From an uncultured Prevotellaceae bacterium (GTDB lineage Bacteria; Bacteroidota; Bacteroidia; Bacteroidales; Muribaculaceae), in the NCBI GenBank assembly GCA_900317325.1, contig ONGE01000002.1, forward strand, positions 1 through 64,000: a DNA stretch of 64,000 bases, given 5' to 3'. The notes below the pieces were generated by a model. It saw only the letters and a list, made by a program, of their open reading frames with translations, did not search any database and had not been told where the DNA came from. The position numbers and the translations under genes are program-made. Below are positions 50,334 through 58,433 of this stretch, in pieces. Position 1 is the first letter of the stretch. Every line of letters starts with the position of its first letter.

Positions 50334-52889
50334 TTACAGGCGGGATTTCTCGTCGTTGCCGGCGCCGGTGCCCTTGTACTTGCTGCGGGTGACGTTGAAG
50401 TTGTAGGTCACGGTCAGGCCGATGGTACGGTCAAAGTTGTAGCAATCCTTGGTGATATTGGTGCCGATGCCGTAGGTGGTCCATCGTTCCTGGCTGGTCT
50501 TGAAAATGTCGTCGGCATAGAGGTTGACCAACAGCGCCTTGTTGAAAAAGGATTTGTTGATGCGGGCTCCGACGGTCCAATAGTGTTTGACGCTCTGGAA
50601 CTCGTCATCGGCATCACTTGCAAATCGCACACCCAGCACTGCCGTCCAGGAATGAGGAAGAACAAAGGTGTTTCTCAGTTCAAACCGCCACAACGGCCTG
50701 TGATGGGTCAGGCTTGAGCCATATTGCTCGGCATCGAAGAAGACCTTGTTGAAAGACAGCGTCACTGTGGGCCGATAGATGCCGAAGTGCGGTGCAGCCA
50801 CCAGCGAGGCAAACAAGCGTTGGGCATCGCCATAGTTGCGGGTACACAGCAAGATGTAGCGCTTGTCAAGCTCCAGCACGGGCACCCAGCACATGGTGCT
50901 CTGACTGTAGGTGTAGCGCACCTGCAGACTCAGCCACGAGTAGATGGCCGACAACTCCAAGCGGTGGTTCAGTTGCGGTCGTAACAGCGGATTGCCGCCC
51001 TCGTAGGTGTAACGGTTATCGTACTGGATGAAGTTGCGCAACTGGAAATAGCTGGGGCGGTTGATGCGACGGCTGTAGTTCAGTTGCCAGTTACACTTGT
51101 CTTTCTTCCAAGCAACGGAGGCATTGGGGAACCAGTCGTTGTAGGTGCGGCTGGGCTCCTCCTCACGGATGCCTGACGAATAGTAGTCGGAGTTGATGTG
51201 CTCAAAGCGCAGTCCGGCGCCAAAGGTGAAATCGCCCACGGTGAGGCCATACTCGGCAAAGCCCGCACTGTTGCTCTCACGGATGCGCGTATCGGATGAC
51301 AAGTGGGATTGATCGTCGTTGGAATAGGTGCCGTCGGTGCGGGTAAAGGTCAACTCGGTACCGATGCTGGCGGTACCTTTCCACAGGGGGTGACTCAGGA
51401 TGAGTTTGCCTGCAGTCATCTGGTTACGCTGGCGGCTCTGGGTAAGCACATGGCGGTCATCAAGTTCATCACTTAATTCAGTGCGTTCATCAGTATTGCG
51501 TTCATTGCGACAATACCACGTGCCATTGAAATCAATCGACAGCTGGCCCACCTTGCCCACATAATACATATTGACATCGTGTAACGGATTCTGCTTGCGG
51601 TTGACGAGGGCATCATACCATACGCTACCTTCAAGCGCACCGTTGTTCCAAATCTGCTGCTCACCGACGATGCTGCTGTTCTTGATGTTGACACCGCTTA
51701 AGGTGTAGGAAGCGCCCAATGAATGGTTATCCCCGATGTCATAGTTAAAGCCCAACTTCTCATAGTGTGACTTGCTGCGGTACTTAGTGTCACCCGTCTG
51801 GTCGACATGCACTGTACCATCGTTCAGGAACAACTCATTCGAGATATTGTTGTCCTCGCCCATCCATGCGCTGCGACAGTAGCCCTCGGCAAACAATTCC
51901 AGGCCGTGGGTGCGGTATTTCACGTTAATATCCTGATATCCGCCCCACTCGTGGTTGTTTCGCACGTTGGTAATGGTGCTGACACTGAAGCCATCGCCTT
52001 GGGGCTTGACCGTGTAGATGCGGATAACCGACGACACATTCTTTTTATACCGTGCGCCTGGGCTCGTGATCACGTCGATGGACTTGATGTCGCTTGACTT
52101 GAGGCGCGACAACTCGGTATTGCTCTGTATCGGGCGGTTATTGATGTAGATGAGCGGTGTGCCGCTGCCAAAGATGCTCACTTGGCCGTCGCCCTTGACA
52201 TCGACGCGCGGCAACTGGCTCAGCACGTCAATACCTGTGCCCATGTCGCTGAGCACCGTGCCCGCAACGTTGACCGTCATGCCGCCTGTGGCCATCTGGT
52301 ACTGGGGGCGCTCGCCCTTGACGGTGACGCCGTCGAGGGCGTATTGGTCGGGTTGCATTTTGATGGTGCCCAGGTGAAGGGTTTTGCAGTGGCGATAGAG
52401 GGGGCGGTAGCCGACGTAGGTGATGCGGGCGAGCACGCCCTGTTGGTCGCAAGGGATGACAAAAATGCCGCTCTCGTTGGTCACGCCGCCGGTGATGAGG
52501 GTGGAGTCGCGCGGCGAGAGCAGGGCGACGTTGGCATAGGGCAACGGCTGGCCCGTCTCGTCGAGGACGGTGCCCTTGTAGCGCGTGGAGGCCTTCTGCG
52601 GGCACTCGACAGCGATTTCCTTGCCCTGCACGGTCATCTTGATGGGATAGAAGCCGATCAGTTGCTGGATGGCATCGGGCACCGACTTGTTCTTTACCGA
52701 GGTCGTCACCCTGAAGTCCTCCAACTCATTATAGAGAAAACTGATATTGTATTCCCCACCCCGCTCGTTGAGCCACTTGAGTGCCTCGCTCATCGACACG
52801 TCATTGAACGTCCGCGTCACCCGCTGTCCGAAGGCAGCCGTGGCGATGCACCAGCATGCCACGATAAAAATCATGCGCCTTGCCATCAT
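50334..52889 (-). CDS. STN-domain TonB-dependent receptor, cassette B
   Basis: The 851-residue receptor parallels that of cassette A: signal peptide ending ATAAFGQ, STN domain (~22-90: VTRTFNDVSMSEALKWL; NELEDFRVTTSV), carboxypeptidase-like domain (~100-185: TVLDETGQPLPYANVALL), plug-like region (VLSQLPRVDVKGDGQVSI) and OMP_b-brl_3 barrel. The STN domains of A and B are about 58% identical by eye. The C-terminus ends KGTGAGNDEKSRL, without the terminal aromatic usual for barrels. The start overlaps the anti-sigma stop by 4 bp. Its 3' end is the source of the 98%-identical relic at 49448. Confidence 0.9.
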   Translation of the reverse strand: MMARRMIFIVACWCIATAAFGQRVTRTFNDVSMSEALKWLNERGGEYNISFLYNELEDFRVTTSVKNKSVPDAIQQLIGFYPIKMTVQGKEIAVECPQKASTRYKGTVLDETGQPLPYANVALLSPRDSTLITGGVTNESGIFVIPCDQQGVLARITYVGYRPLYRHCKTLHLGTIKMQPDQYALDGVTVKGERPQYQMATGGMTVNVAGTVLSDMGTGIDVLSQLPRVDVKGDGQVSIFGSGTPLIYINNRPIQSNTELSRLKSSDIKSIDVITSPGARYKKNVSSVIRIYTVKPQGDGFSVSTITNVRNNHEWGGYQDINVKYRTHGLELFAEGYCRSAWMGEDNNISNELFLNDGTVHVDQTGDTKYRSKSHYEKLGFNYDIGDNHSLGASYTLSGVNIKNSSIVGEQQIWNNGALEGSVWYDALVNRKQNPLHDVNMYYVGKVGQLSIDFNGTWYCRNERNTDERTELSDELDDRHVLTQSRQRNQMTAGKLILSHPLWKGTASIGTELTFTRTDGTYSNDDQSHLSSDTRIRESNSAGFAEYGLTVGDFTFGAGLRFEHINSDYYSSGIREEEPSRTYNDWFPNASVAWKKDKCNWQLNYSRRINRPSYFQLRNFIQYDNRYTYEGGNPLLRPQLNHRLELSAIYSWLSLQVRYTYSQSTMCWVPVLELDKRYILLCTRNYGDAQRLFASLVAAPHFGIYRPTVTLSFNKVFFDAEQYGSSLTHHRPLWRFELRNTFVLPHSWTAVLGVRFASDADDEFQSVKHYWTVGARINKSFFNKALLVNLYADDIFKTSQERWTTYGIGTNITKDCYNFDRTIGLTVTYNFNVTRSKYKGTGAGNDEKSRL

Positions 52890-53509
52890 TCCACCACGAT
52901 TGTATTGTCCTCCTTACTGATATTCACACTCTCGAACAGGTTGAGGCGCTCGAGCACCGCATCCAGGTCCTCATCGGGTTGCCAAACGAAGAAGAAGCGC
53001 AACGCGCGGGCGTCCTCGTTGCGGAACTCGACCTGCATCTGATTGCGTGCCGCGATGTCGCCAATGATGGTTTCCAAGGCCACGTTGTCGAAGGTAACGG
53101 GTTGTACCTCCGAAACGCTATCGGTCTCTAGACGCTCAGCCGAGACGGGCATTTCCATGCTATTCTTTGCACCTTCAACCTTCTCAACTTCTGGTTTTTG
53201 TTTTTCAGGCTGGTGAGCACGCACGGCACGGATGGCGGCATAGGTGAAGGCCGAGAGCATGATCACACCGGCAATCATAGCGGCGACCTTGAGCCAGCGG
53301 CGGTCACGTGTGGGCGCAAAATGCGCCTGCTCGAAGCGTTGCCACTCGGCGTCCACATCGGGCTCGGGAACATCGGTCACGGCGCGCTTGGCGATGGCCA
53401 GATGTTCCTGCATTTCGTCATCAAGCATGGCGGCCAACTGCTCATCGGTGTAATTCTCAGGATTCTCGTGCATGTCGAGCAAGAGACGGATTTTATCGTT
53501 CTGTTCCAT
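52886..53509 (-). CDS. Membrane anti-sigma-like protein, cassette B
   Basis: The 207-residue protein has a cytoplasmic N-terminus (QNDKIRLLLDMHENPENYTD; a similar NPxxYTDEQ motif occurs in the cassette A protein), one membrane helix (~75-95: VAAMIAGVIMLSAFTYAAI), a charged linker and a DUF4974/STN-like periplasmic domain (VALETIIGDIAARNQMQV; DAVLERLNLFESVNI). It is expected to sequester the upstream-encoded sigma factor and respond to the receptor. It starts 5 bp after the sigma gene and its stop overlaps the receptor start. Confidence 0.85.
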   Translation of the reverse strand: MEQNDKIRLLLDMHENPENYTDEQLAAMLDDEMQEHLAIAKRAVTDVPEPDVDAEWQRFEQAHFAPTRDRRWLKVAAMIAGVIMLSAFTYAAIRAVRAHQPEKQKPEVEKVEGAKNSMEMPVSAERLETDSVSEVQPVTFDNVALETIIGDIAARNQMQVEFRNEDARALRFFFVWQPDEDLDAVLERLNLFESVNISKEDNTIVVE

Positions 53510-53514
53510 AACGT

Positions 53515-54006
53515 CTATTGTTTTGAGTTGTTGAAATAGGCATTGATTTTCTCCAGTGACTGTGACAAGTGGTGATGGACCGTCACGCGGCTCACGCCAA
53601 CGGCCTCGGCGACCTGCTGGCAGGTCATGTCCTCCAGGTAGCGCAAAGTGAAAATGCGGCGCGAGAGCGGCGGCAGGTGGGTGTCGATGTAGTCGCGCAA
53701 TTCGGCAAGCATCATCGAGTCATCGGGACCGTCGGCAAGCAGCTCGGCGCTTGTCGAGTAGAGTTTCACGAAGCGTTCCCGCATCTGCTTGTGGCGAATC
53801 ACGTTGATACAGCTGTTGCGCACACACGTCAGCAGGAAAGCGCGGGCATTGTCGCTGCGGATGGCCATGCCGCCGTCGAGCAACGAGGCAAAAACGTCGC
53901 TCACGACATCGCGCGCCTCGTCGGCATCATAGAGCAACGACACCGCTAGGCGGAACATCGCCGCGTAATGCGCTTTGAACAGTATTTCCAATTCACTTTT
54001 TGTCAT
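53515..54006 (-). CDS. ECF sigma factor, cassette B
   Basis: The 163-residue ECF sigma factor has region 2 at 5-75 (LFKAHYAAMFRLAVSLLYD; DVVSDVFASLLDG) and region 4 HTH at ~125-150 (MTCQQVAEAVGVSRVTVHHH). It is paralogous to the sigma factor at 48774-49268 and is the first gene of cassette B. A minus-strand TACTTTTG at 54080-54087 is its likely -7 box. The target regulon probably includes its own cassette. Confidence 0.93.
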   Translation of the reverse strand: MTKSELEILFKAHYAAMFRLAVSLLYDADEARDVVSDVFASLLDGGMAIRSDNARAFLLTCVRNSCINVIRHKQMRERFVKLYSTSAELLADGPDDSMMLAELRDYIDTHLPPLSRRIFTLRYLEDMTCQQVAEAVGVSRVTVHHHLSQSLEKINAYFNNSKQ

Positions 54007-54079
54007 AGTCGTGGTTCAATTACACTTGATAGACGTTTCAGACCAAGAAAATGTAAACCCGTTCCTGTTGTTTTTTATA

Positions 54080-54087
54080 CAAAAGTA
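54080..54087 (-). promoter_or_regulatory. Cassette B promoter -7 box
   Basis: TACTTTTG on the minus strand lies 74 bp before the sigma-factor ATG at 54006. Confidence 0.5.
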
Positions 54088-54163
54088 GCAAAGAAAACCC
54101 AAACTCCAGGATTTCGTGCTATTTTAACCTCCTATCCAATTAACTGAAATCGGAGCGCCATGG

Positions 54164-54205
54164 ACTAAAAACTAAGGACTATGGACTAAGGACTAAAAAC
54201 TTTAT
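54164..54205 (+). repeat. 7-bp tandem repeats (ACTAAAA/ACTAAGG) before the ABC exporter
   Basis: Six heptamers: ACTAAAA, ACTAAGG, ACTATGG, ACTAAGG, ACTAAAA, ACTTTAT. The ACTAAGG-ACTATGG order is shared with the kbl array. The -7 box of the next gene starts 3 bp later. Confidence 0.85.
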
Positions 54206-54207
54206 AC

Positions 54208-54215
54208 TACCTTTG
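54208..54215 (+). promoter_or_regulatory. ABC exporter promoter -7 box, adjacent to the start codon
   Basis: TACCTTTG ends only 5 bp before the ATG at 54221. A start of transcription about 5-7 nt downstream falls on the ATG, so a leaderless message is predicted. Confidence 0.6.
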
Positions 54216-54220
54216 CGGTT

Positions 54221-55993
54221 ATGAAAGGTTTTTGGGAATTGTTGAAGCGGTTTGTGCCGCCCTACAAGAAATATATCGCGTTGAACATCCTGTTCAACCT
54301 GCTGGCTGCGTTCCTGACGCTGTTCTCGTTCGCCCTGATCATCCCCATCCTGGAGATGCTCTTCGGGCTGAACACCAACCACTATGAGTTCATGGCCCTG
54401 GGCTCCGGCAGCCTGCAGGACGTAGTGGTCAACGACTTCTACTACTATGTGCAGTGCATCATCGAGCGCTACGGCCAATCGACGGCCCTGGCCTGCATCG
54501 CCGCGGCGCTGGTGTTCATGACGGGCTTGAAGACGGGCAGCAGCTACCTGAGTTTCTTCTACATGATTCCCATCCGCACCGGCGTGGTGCGCGACATCCG
54601 CAACCAGATTTACCACAAGATGACATCGCTGCCCATCGCCTTCTTCTCCAACGAGCGCAAGGGCGACGTGATGGCGCGCATGAGCGGTGACGTGACCGAG
54701 GTCGAGAACTCCATCATGACCTCGCTCGACATGCTGTTCAAGAACCCCATCATGATCGTGCTCCTGCCCATCGCGGGCTGGATCATGGGACGCGTGGGCA
54801 AGCGCCTGAAGCGCGTCTCGCTCGAGGGACAGAACCAGTGGGGCGTGCTGCTGAGCAATATTGAGGAGACCATCGGCGGCCTGCGCATCGTCAAGGCTTT
54901 CAACGCCGAGGACAAGGTGAACCGCCGCTTTGAAGGAGAGAACGAGAAATTCCGCTCTATCCAGACGCGCATGAACCGCCGCTACGTCCTCGCCCACCCC
55001 ATGAGCGAGTTCCTGGGCACGTTGACCATCGCCATCGTGCTGTGGTTTGGCGGCACCCTCATCCTGGGCGGCCATGGCGGTAGCCTCACCGCGCCCAAGT
55101 TCATCTACTACATGGTGATTTTCTACAACATCATCAACCCCGCCAAGGACCTGTCCAAAGCCGCGTACTCGATCCAGCGCGGTCTCGCCTCAATGGAACG
55201 TATCGACAAGATCCTGAGCGCCGACAATCCCATCAAGAGTCCGGAGCATCCCGTGCCCCTGACCAGTATGGAGCAAGGCATACGATATGAGAATGTGCGC
55301 TTCCGCTACGGCGACGCTTGGGTCATCGACGACGTGTCACTCGACATCAAGCGGGGCCAGACCGTTGCCCTCGTGGGACAGAGCGGCAGCGGCAAGACGA
55401 CGATGGCCGACCTGCTGCCGCGCTTCTACGACGTGCAGGATGGCTCGATCAGCATCGACGGCACCGACATCCGCCAGTTCAACGTGACCGACCTGCGAGC
55501 CCTCATGGGCAACGTCAACCAGGAAGCCATCCTGTTCAACGACACGTTCTACAACAACATCACCTTCGGCGTGGAGAGTGCCACGAGCGAACAAGTCGAG
55601 GAGGCGGCCCGCATCGCCAATGCCTACGACTTCATCATGGCCAGCGAGCAGGGCTTCGACACCAACATCGGCGACCGCGGCTGCAAACTCTCGGGCGGCC
55701 AGCGCCAGCGCATCAGCATCGCCCGTGCGATCTTGAAAAATCCGCCCATCCTCATCCTCGACGAGGCCACCAGCGCCCTCGATACCGAGAGCGAGCACCT
55801 GGTGCAGGATGCCCTGGACAAGCTCATGCGCAATCGCACCACACTGGTGATTGCCCACCGCCTGAGCACCATCAAGAATGCCGACCTGATCTGCGTCATG
55901 CAGGACGGCCGCATCATCGAGCGGGGCACCCACGACCAGCTCATCGCCCGTGAAGGCGCCTACAAGCACCTCGTGGACATGCAATCGTTCTAG
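54221..55993 (+). CDS. MsbA-like ABC exporter, fused permease and ATPase
   Basis: The 590-residue half-transporter has six membrane helices in residues ~20-330 (NILFNLLAAFLTLFSFALII; TIAIVLWFGGTLILGG) and a coupling-helix region. The ATPase domain (~350-590) has Walker A GQSGSGKTT, signature LSGGQRQRIS, Walker B ILILDEATSALD and the switch His in VIAHRLSTI. As a homodimer it would export lipids or drugs; MsbA-like lipid A flipping is the usual guess and is not proven. It is followed 121 bp later by a sigma-factor gene on the same strand. Confidence 0.94.
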   Translation: MKGFWELLKRFVPPYKKYIALNILFNLLAAFLTLFSFALIIPILEMLFGLNTNHYEFMALGSGSLQDVVVNDFYYYVQCIIERYGQSTALACIAAALVFMTGLKTGSSYLSFFYMIPIRTGVVRDIRNQIYHKMTSLPIAFFSNERKGDVMARMSGDVTEVENSIMTSLDMLFKNPIMIVLLPIAGWIMGRVGKRLKRVSLEGQNQWGVLLSNIEETIGGLRIVKAFNAEDKVNRRFEGENEKFRSIQTRMNRRYVLAHPMSEFLGTLTIAIVLWFGGTLILGGHGGSLTAPKFIYYMVIFYNIINPAKDLSKAAYSIQRGLASMERIDKILSADNPIKSPEHPVPLTSMEQGIRYENVRFRYGDAWVIDDVSLDIKRGQTVALVGQSGSGKTTMADLLPRFYDVQDGSISIDGTDIRQFNVTDLRALMGNVNQEAILFNDTFYNNITFGVESATSEQVEEAARIANAYDFIMASEQGFDTNIGDRGCKLSGGQRQRISIARAILKNPPILILDEATSALDTESEHLVQDALDKLMRNRTTLVIAHRLSTIKNADLICVMQDGRIIERGTHDQLIAREGAYKHLVDMQSF

Positions 55994-56114
55994 CGACCCC
56001 AGGATATCCAGATTTTCTGGATCATCTGGATGAATAGAAAAAAAAGAAAAAAAAGAGAAAATTGTGTAGTTTTTTAGTTGCCCCCTGCGTCTAAGGGGCA
56101 AAATGGTTTAATCA

Positions 56115-56588
56115 ATGGAACTGAACGAAGCTGAATTCGGGCGCATCATCCGCGAGAACAAGGGCACCATCTACACGGTGTGCTACATGTTCTCCAAGGA
56201 CAAGGACGAGGTCGATGACCTCTTCCAGGAGGCGCTCATCAAACTGTGGCAAGGCCTGTCCTCCTTCAAGGGGAACAGCGACTTGAAGACATGGATTTAC
56301 AAGGTGACACTGAACTCCTGTATCTCCATCGACCGCAAGAAGAAGAGCCACATGACCCAACCGCTGATGGAAGGCATCAACCTGTTTGACAAGAACGATG
56401 CCGACAACCGCCAGACCGACATGCTGCACGCCCGCATCCAGCGCCTTCAGCCCTTCGACCGTGCCATTGTGCTGCTGTGGCTCGAGAACATGAGCTATCA
56501 GGAGATTGCCCAGATTGTGGGCATCGAGGTCAAGAACGTGTCGGTGCGACTCTATCGCATCAAGGAACAACTCAAACAAATGAACTAA
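56115..56588 (+). CDS. ECF sigma factor (third)
   Basis: The 157-residue protein has region 2 (IRENKGTIYTVCYMFSKDKD; DLFQEALIKLWQGL; WIYKVTLNSCIS) and region 4 (MSYQEIAQIVGIEVKNVSV). It differs from the FecI-like sigma factors of the two cassettes and belongs to a group that sits beside small membrane proteins instead of TonB receptors. A gene for a membrane protein with a coiled N-terminus follows after 16 bp and is probably its partner. Confidence 0.92.
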   Translation: MELNEAEFGRIIRENKGTIYTVCYMFSKDKDEVDDLFQEALIKLWQGLSSFKGNSDLKTWIYKVTLNSCISIDRKKKSHMTQPLMEGINLFDKNDADNRQTDMLHARIQRLQPFDRAIVLLWLENMSYQEIAQIVGIEVKNVSVRLYRIKEQLKQMN

Positions 56589-56604
56589 AAAACGCACAAT
56601 CGAT

Positions 56605-57213
56605 ATGGATAATCAGAACTACAATCCCAACGACTTCAACGAGCTTGATGACCTGCGCCAGCAGATCAACGACCTCAAGAATAAAGTGGACCAGCAGGGA
56701 TACCTTAACGAGGAACTGGTCAAGAAGGCCATCCAGGGCAAGATGAAAGGCGTGCACCGCACCCTCATGCTGCTTGCCGTCGCCGCCATATTCTGCATCC
56801 CGCTCTACATCTGGATGAAATATGAGGAAAACCTGTCTTGGCCTCTCATCATCTTCACCATCATTATTTTGATCGGCTCGCTCATCAGCGACTACTTCAT
56901 CAACCGCATCAATGTCAGCCACATGGGCGATGACCTGGTGGAAACGGCACGCAAACTCACCAAGATGAAGAAAGACCGCAACCTGGGGCGTACAATCGGC
57001 ATGAGTATTTCCACAGTGTGGCTCGTGTGGTTCATCTATGAATTCTACCACAGTCACCTCGCCTATGGAGCCACCGAGGCTTGGTTTTCCATCATCCCGC
57101 TCCTCGTGGGCGTCGCCATCGGATTGGTGGTGGGCCTGCGCATCTTCAGCAAGATGCAGCGCGCCAACGACGACATGATCGAGCAGATCAACGACCTCAC
57201 CCGCGGCCAATAA
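56605..57213 (+). CDS. Membrane protein, possible anti-sigma partner
   Basis: The 202-residue protein has a soluble coiled N-terminus (NELDDLRQQINDLKNKVDQQ), two membrane helices near 52-95 (TLMLLAVAAIFCIPLYIWM; IIFTIIILIGSLISDYFI), a charged loop, two more helices near 133-175, and a coiled tail (MQRANDDMIEQINDL). It is cotranscribed with the sigma factor 16 bp upstream and ends at a terminator. This arrangement is known in Bacteroidales and suggests anti-sigma function, but no anti-sigma domain is recognised. Confidence 0.8.
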   Translation: MDNQNYNPNDFNELDDLRQQINDLKNKVDQQGYLNEELVKKAIQGKMKGVHRTLMLLAVAAIFCIPLYIWMKYEENLSWPLIIFTIIILIGSLISDYFINRINVSHMGDDLVETARKLTKMKKDRNLGRTIGMSISTVWLVWFIYEFYHSHLAYGATEAWFSIIPLLVGVAIGLVVGLRIFSKMQRANDDMIEQINDLTRGQ

Positions 57214-57235
57214 TCATCAACACAATACAGCAAGC

Positions 57236-57275
57236 GGTGGACTGGCGAAAAAGCCTGGTCCACCTTCTTGTTTTA
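57236..57275 (+). terminator. Terminator of the sigma-membrane protein pair
   Basis: GGTGGAC/GTCCACC with an inner GGC/GCC stem, followed by TTCTTGTTTT. Confidence 0.85.
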
Positions 57276-57360
57276 AACCCTTGAAGCACACGAGTGTCAA
57301 AGAATTAGACAGCAGAGCGTAAAAAAATTAGACAATCGCTCCTTTTCAAGCCGTGAACGC

Positions 57361-57391
57361 TTGACAAGCCGCCAGGCCGGCAGTAAATTTG
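57361..57391 (+). promoter_or_regulatory. Promoter of the small membrane protein gene
   Basis: TTG (57361-57363), a 20-bp spacer and TAAATTTG (57384-57391) match the consensus, 52 bp before the ATG. Confidence 0.7.
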
Positions 57392-57443
57392 CATCACAGC
57401 GACAACAAGTGCCTGATTATTCACTATCTAAACATTTCTAGCA

Positions 57444-57704
57444 ATGGATACCGATAAAAACAAAAAAGCCTTAGGGCTTAGAATCACTGCGACAGCGGTC
57501 AGCCTCGCCGTTTTCACCGTCGGCAGCATGCTGGTGAGCCTGTTCGGCCGGCAGCATGTCACCCTACTGGCCATCCTGATGACGGGAGCCATCGTGAGCC
57601 TGGCCGTAGGCGGCGCCCTCTTCATCAAGGCCACCTGGACCCGAATCGACGAGAACCGCGACAAGAAACACTGGGCCCTCCTGGACTCCAGACTGCTGAA
57701 TTAG
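57444..57704 (+). CDS. Small membrane protein with two helices
   Basis: The 86-residue protein starts MDTDKNKKALGLRI. Two membrane helices are clear (about 12-35: TATAVSLAVFTVGSMLVSLF; about 42-62: LLAILMTGAIVSLAVGGALF), and both termini are basic, with a charged tail (DENRDKKHW). The family is not recognised. It is monocistronic, with a clean promoter upstream and a strong terminator downstream, which supports it as a real gene. Confidence 0.75.
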   Translation: MDTDKNKKALGLRITATAVSLAVFTVGSMLVSLFGRQHVTLLAILMTGAIVSLAVGGALFIKATWTRIDENRDKKHWALLDSRLLN

Positions 57705-57737
57705 CCCCAAAACAATTTCATAAACGTAATCTCTACA

Positions 57738-57789
57738 GAAAATGCCATCAAAGGAGTTACCCCTTGTGATGGCATTTTCATTTTTTTTG
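57738..57789 (+). terminator. Strong terminator after the small membrane protein
   Basis: GAAAATGCCATCA and TGATGGCATTTTC form a perfect 13-bp stem with an inner AAGG/CCTT stem, followed by ATTTTTTTT. Confidence 0.93.
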
Positions 57790-57856
57790 ATGTCTCATGT
57801 AGTTTTTCAGGCAAGAAATGCGTCTAATGGGCAAAAAACATTAAAACGATAAGATT

Positions 57857-58282
57857 ATGATGACCGAAAAAACAAAAGACATCCTGTTCAAGACACTGGT
57901 CTCCCTGGGTGTGGTATTTCTGGTAGGCGCATTCATCTGTGTATTGATCTCAGATTGGTCAGATGTACTACCCAAGAATGACTTGTACTTCACAACCATG
58001 TTACTGGGCTGGAGCATCGCCTGGATAGGCCAGTATTTCTATCCTATTTCTGCTAAAGAGCTGGAAAACGGCCCTGGCTGTTTTTTGGCCTTGAATCTTA
58101 TTCTTTTCTTTCTTCTCCCCATCGGGTGGATTCATAACATCGAGCATTTCACGACTCCCGTTGTCATCATGCTGTCCATCAGCGCTGTCCTGTATATTGT
58201 CGCAGCAGTCCTGATGTACAAGAAATCGAGACAGATCAAAGCACTTGCCCGTGAAGGCGAGAATGAGAAAAATCAAGAGTAA
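57857..58282 (+). CDS. Small membrane protein with four helices
   Basis: The 141-residue protein starts MMTEKTKDILFKTLVS (the second Met is an equal candidate). Four membrane helices are predicted: ~10-32 (TLVSLGVVFLVGAFICVLI), ~42-60 (FTTMLLGWSIAWIGQYF), ~70-92 (GCFLALNLILFFLLPIGW) and ~100-122 (VIMLSISAVLYIVAAVLM). A basic, charged tail follows. I do not recognise the family. It stands alone between the terminator and the M16 protease promoter. Confidence 0.75.
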   Translation: MMTEKTKDILFKTLVSLGVVFLVGAFICVLISDWSDVLPKNDLYFTTMLLGWSIAWIGQYFYPISAKELENGPGCFLALNLILFFLLPIGWIHNIEHFTTPVVIMLSISAVLYIVAAVLMYKKSRQIKALAREGENEKNQE

Positions 58283-58308
58283 AATGCTCACATTGCAAAA
58301 AAATAGAC

Positions 58309-58316
58309 TATCTTTG
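58309..58316 (+). promoter_or_regulatory. Promoter -7 box of the M16 protease
   Basis: TATCTTTG is a perfect consensus match. The leader to the ATG at 58434 would be about 110 nt. The -33 element is unclear. Confidence 0.6.
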
Positions 58317-58433
58317 TCATTTGGTTTGAAACTTCCACCACGCGAAGTTGCAACTTAACCAGTGTTCAAGAACGTAGATAAGAAACTAGAAAACAACTAT
58401 TTATAACGTTATAAAACCAATTCATTTAACCAC

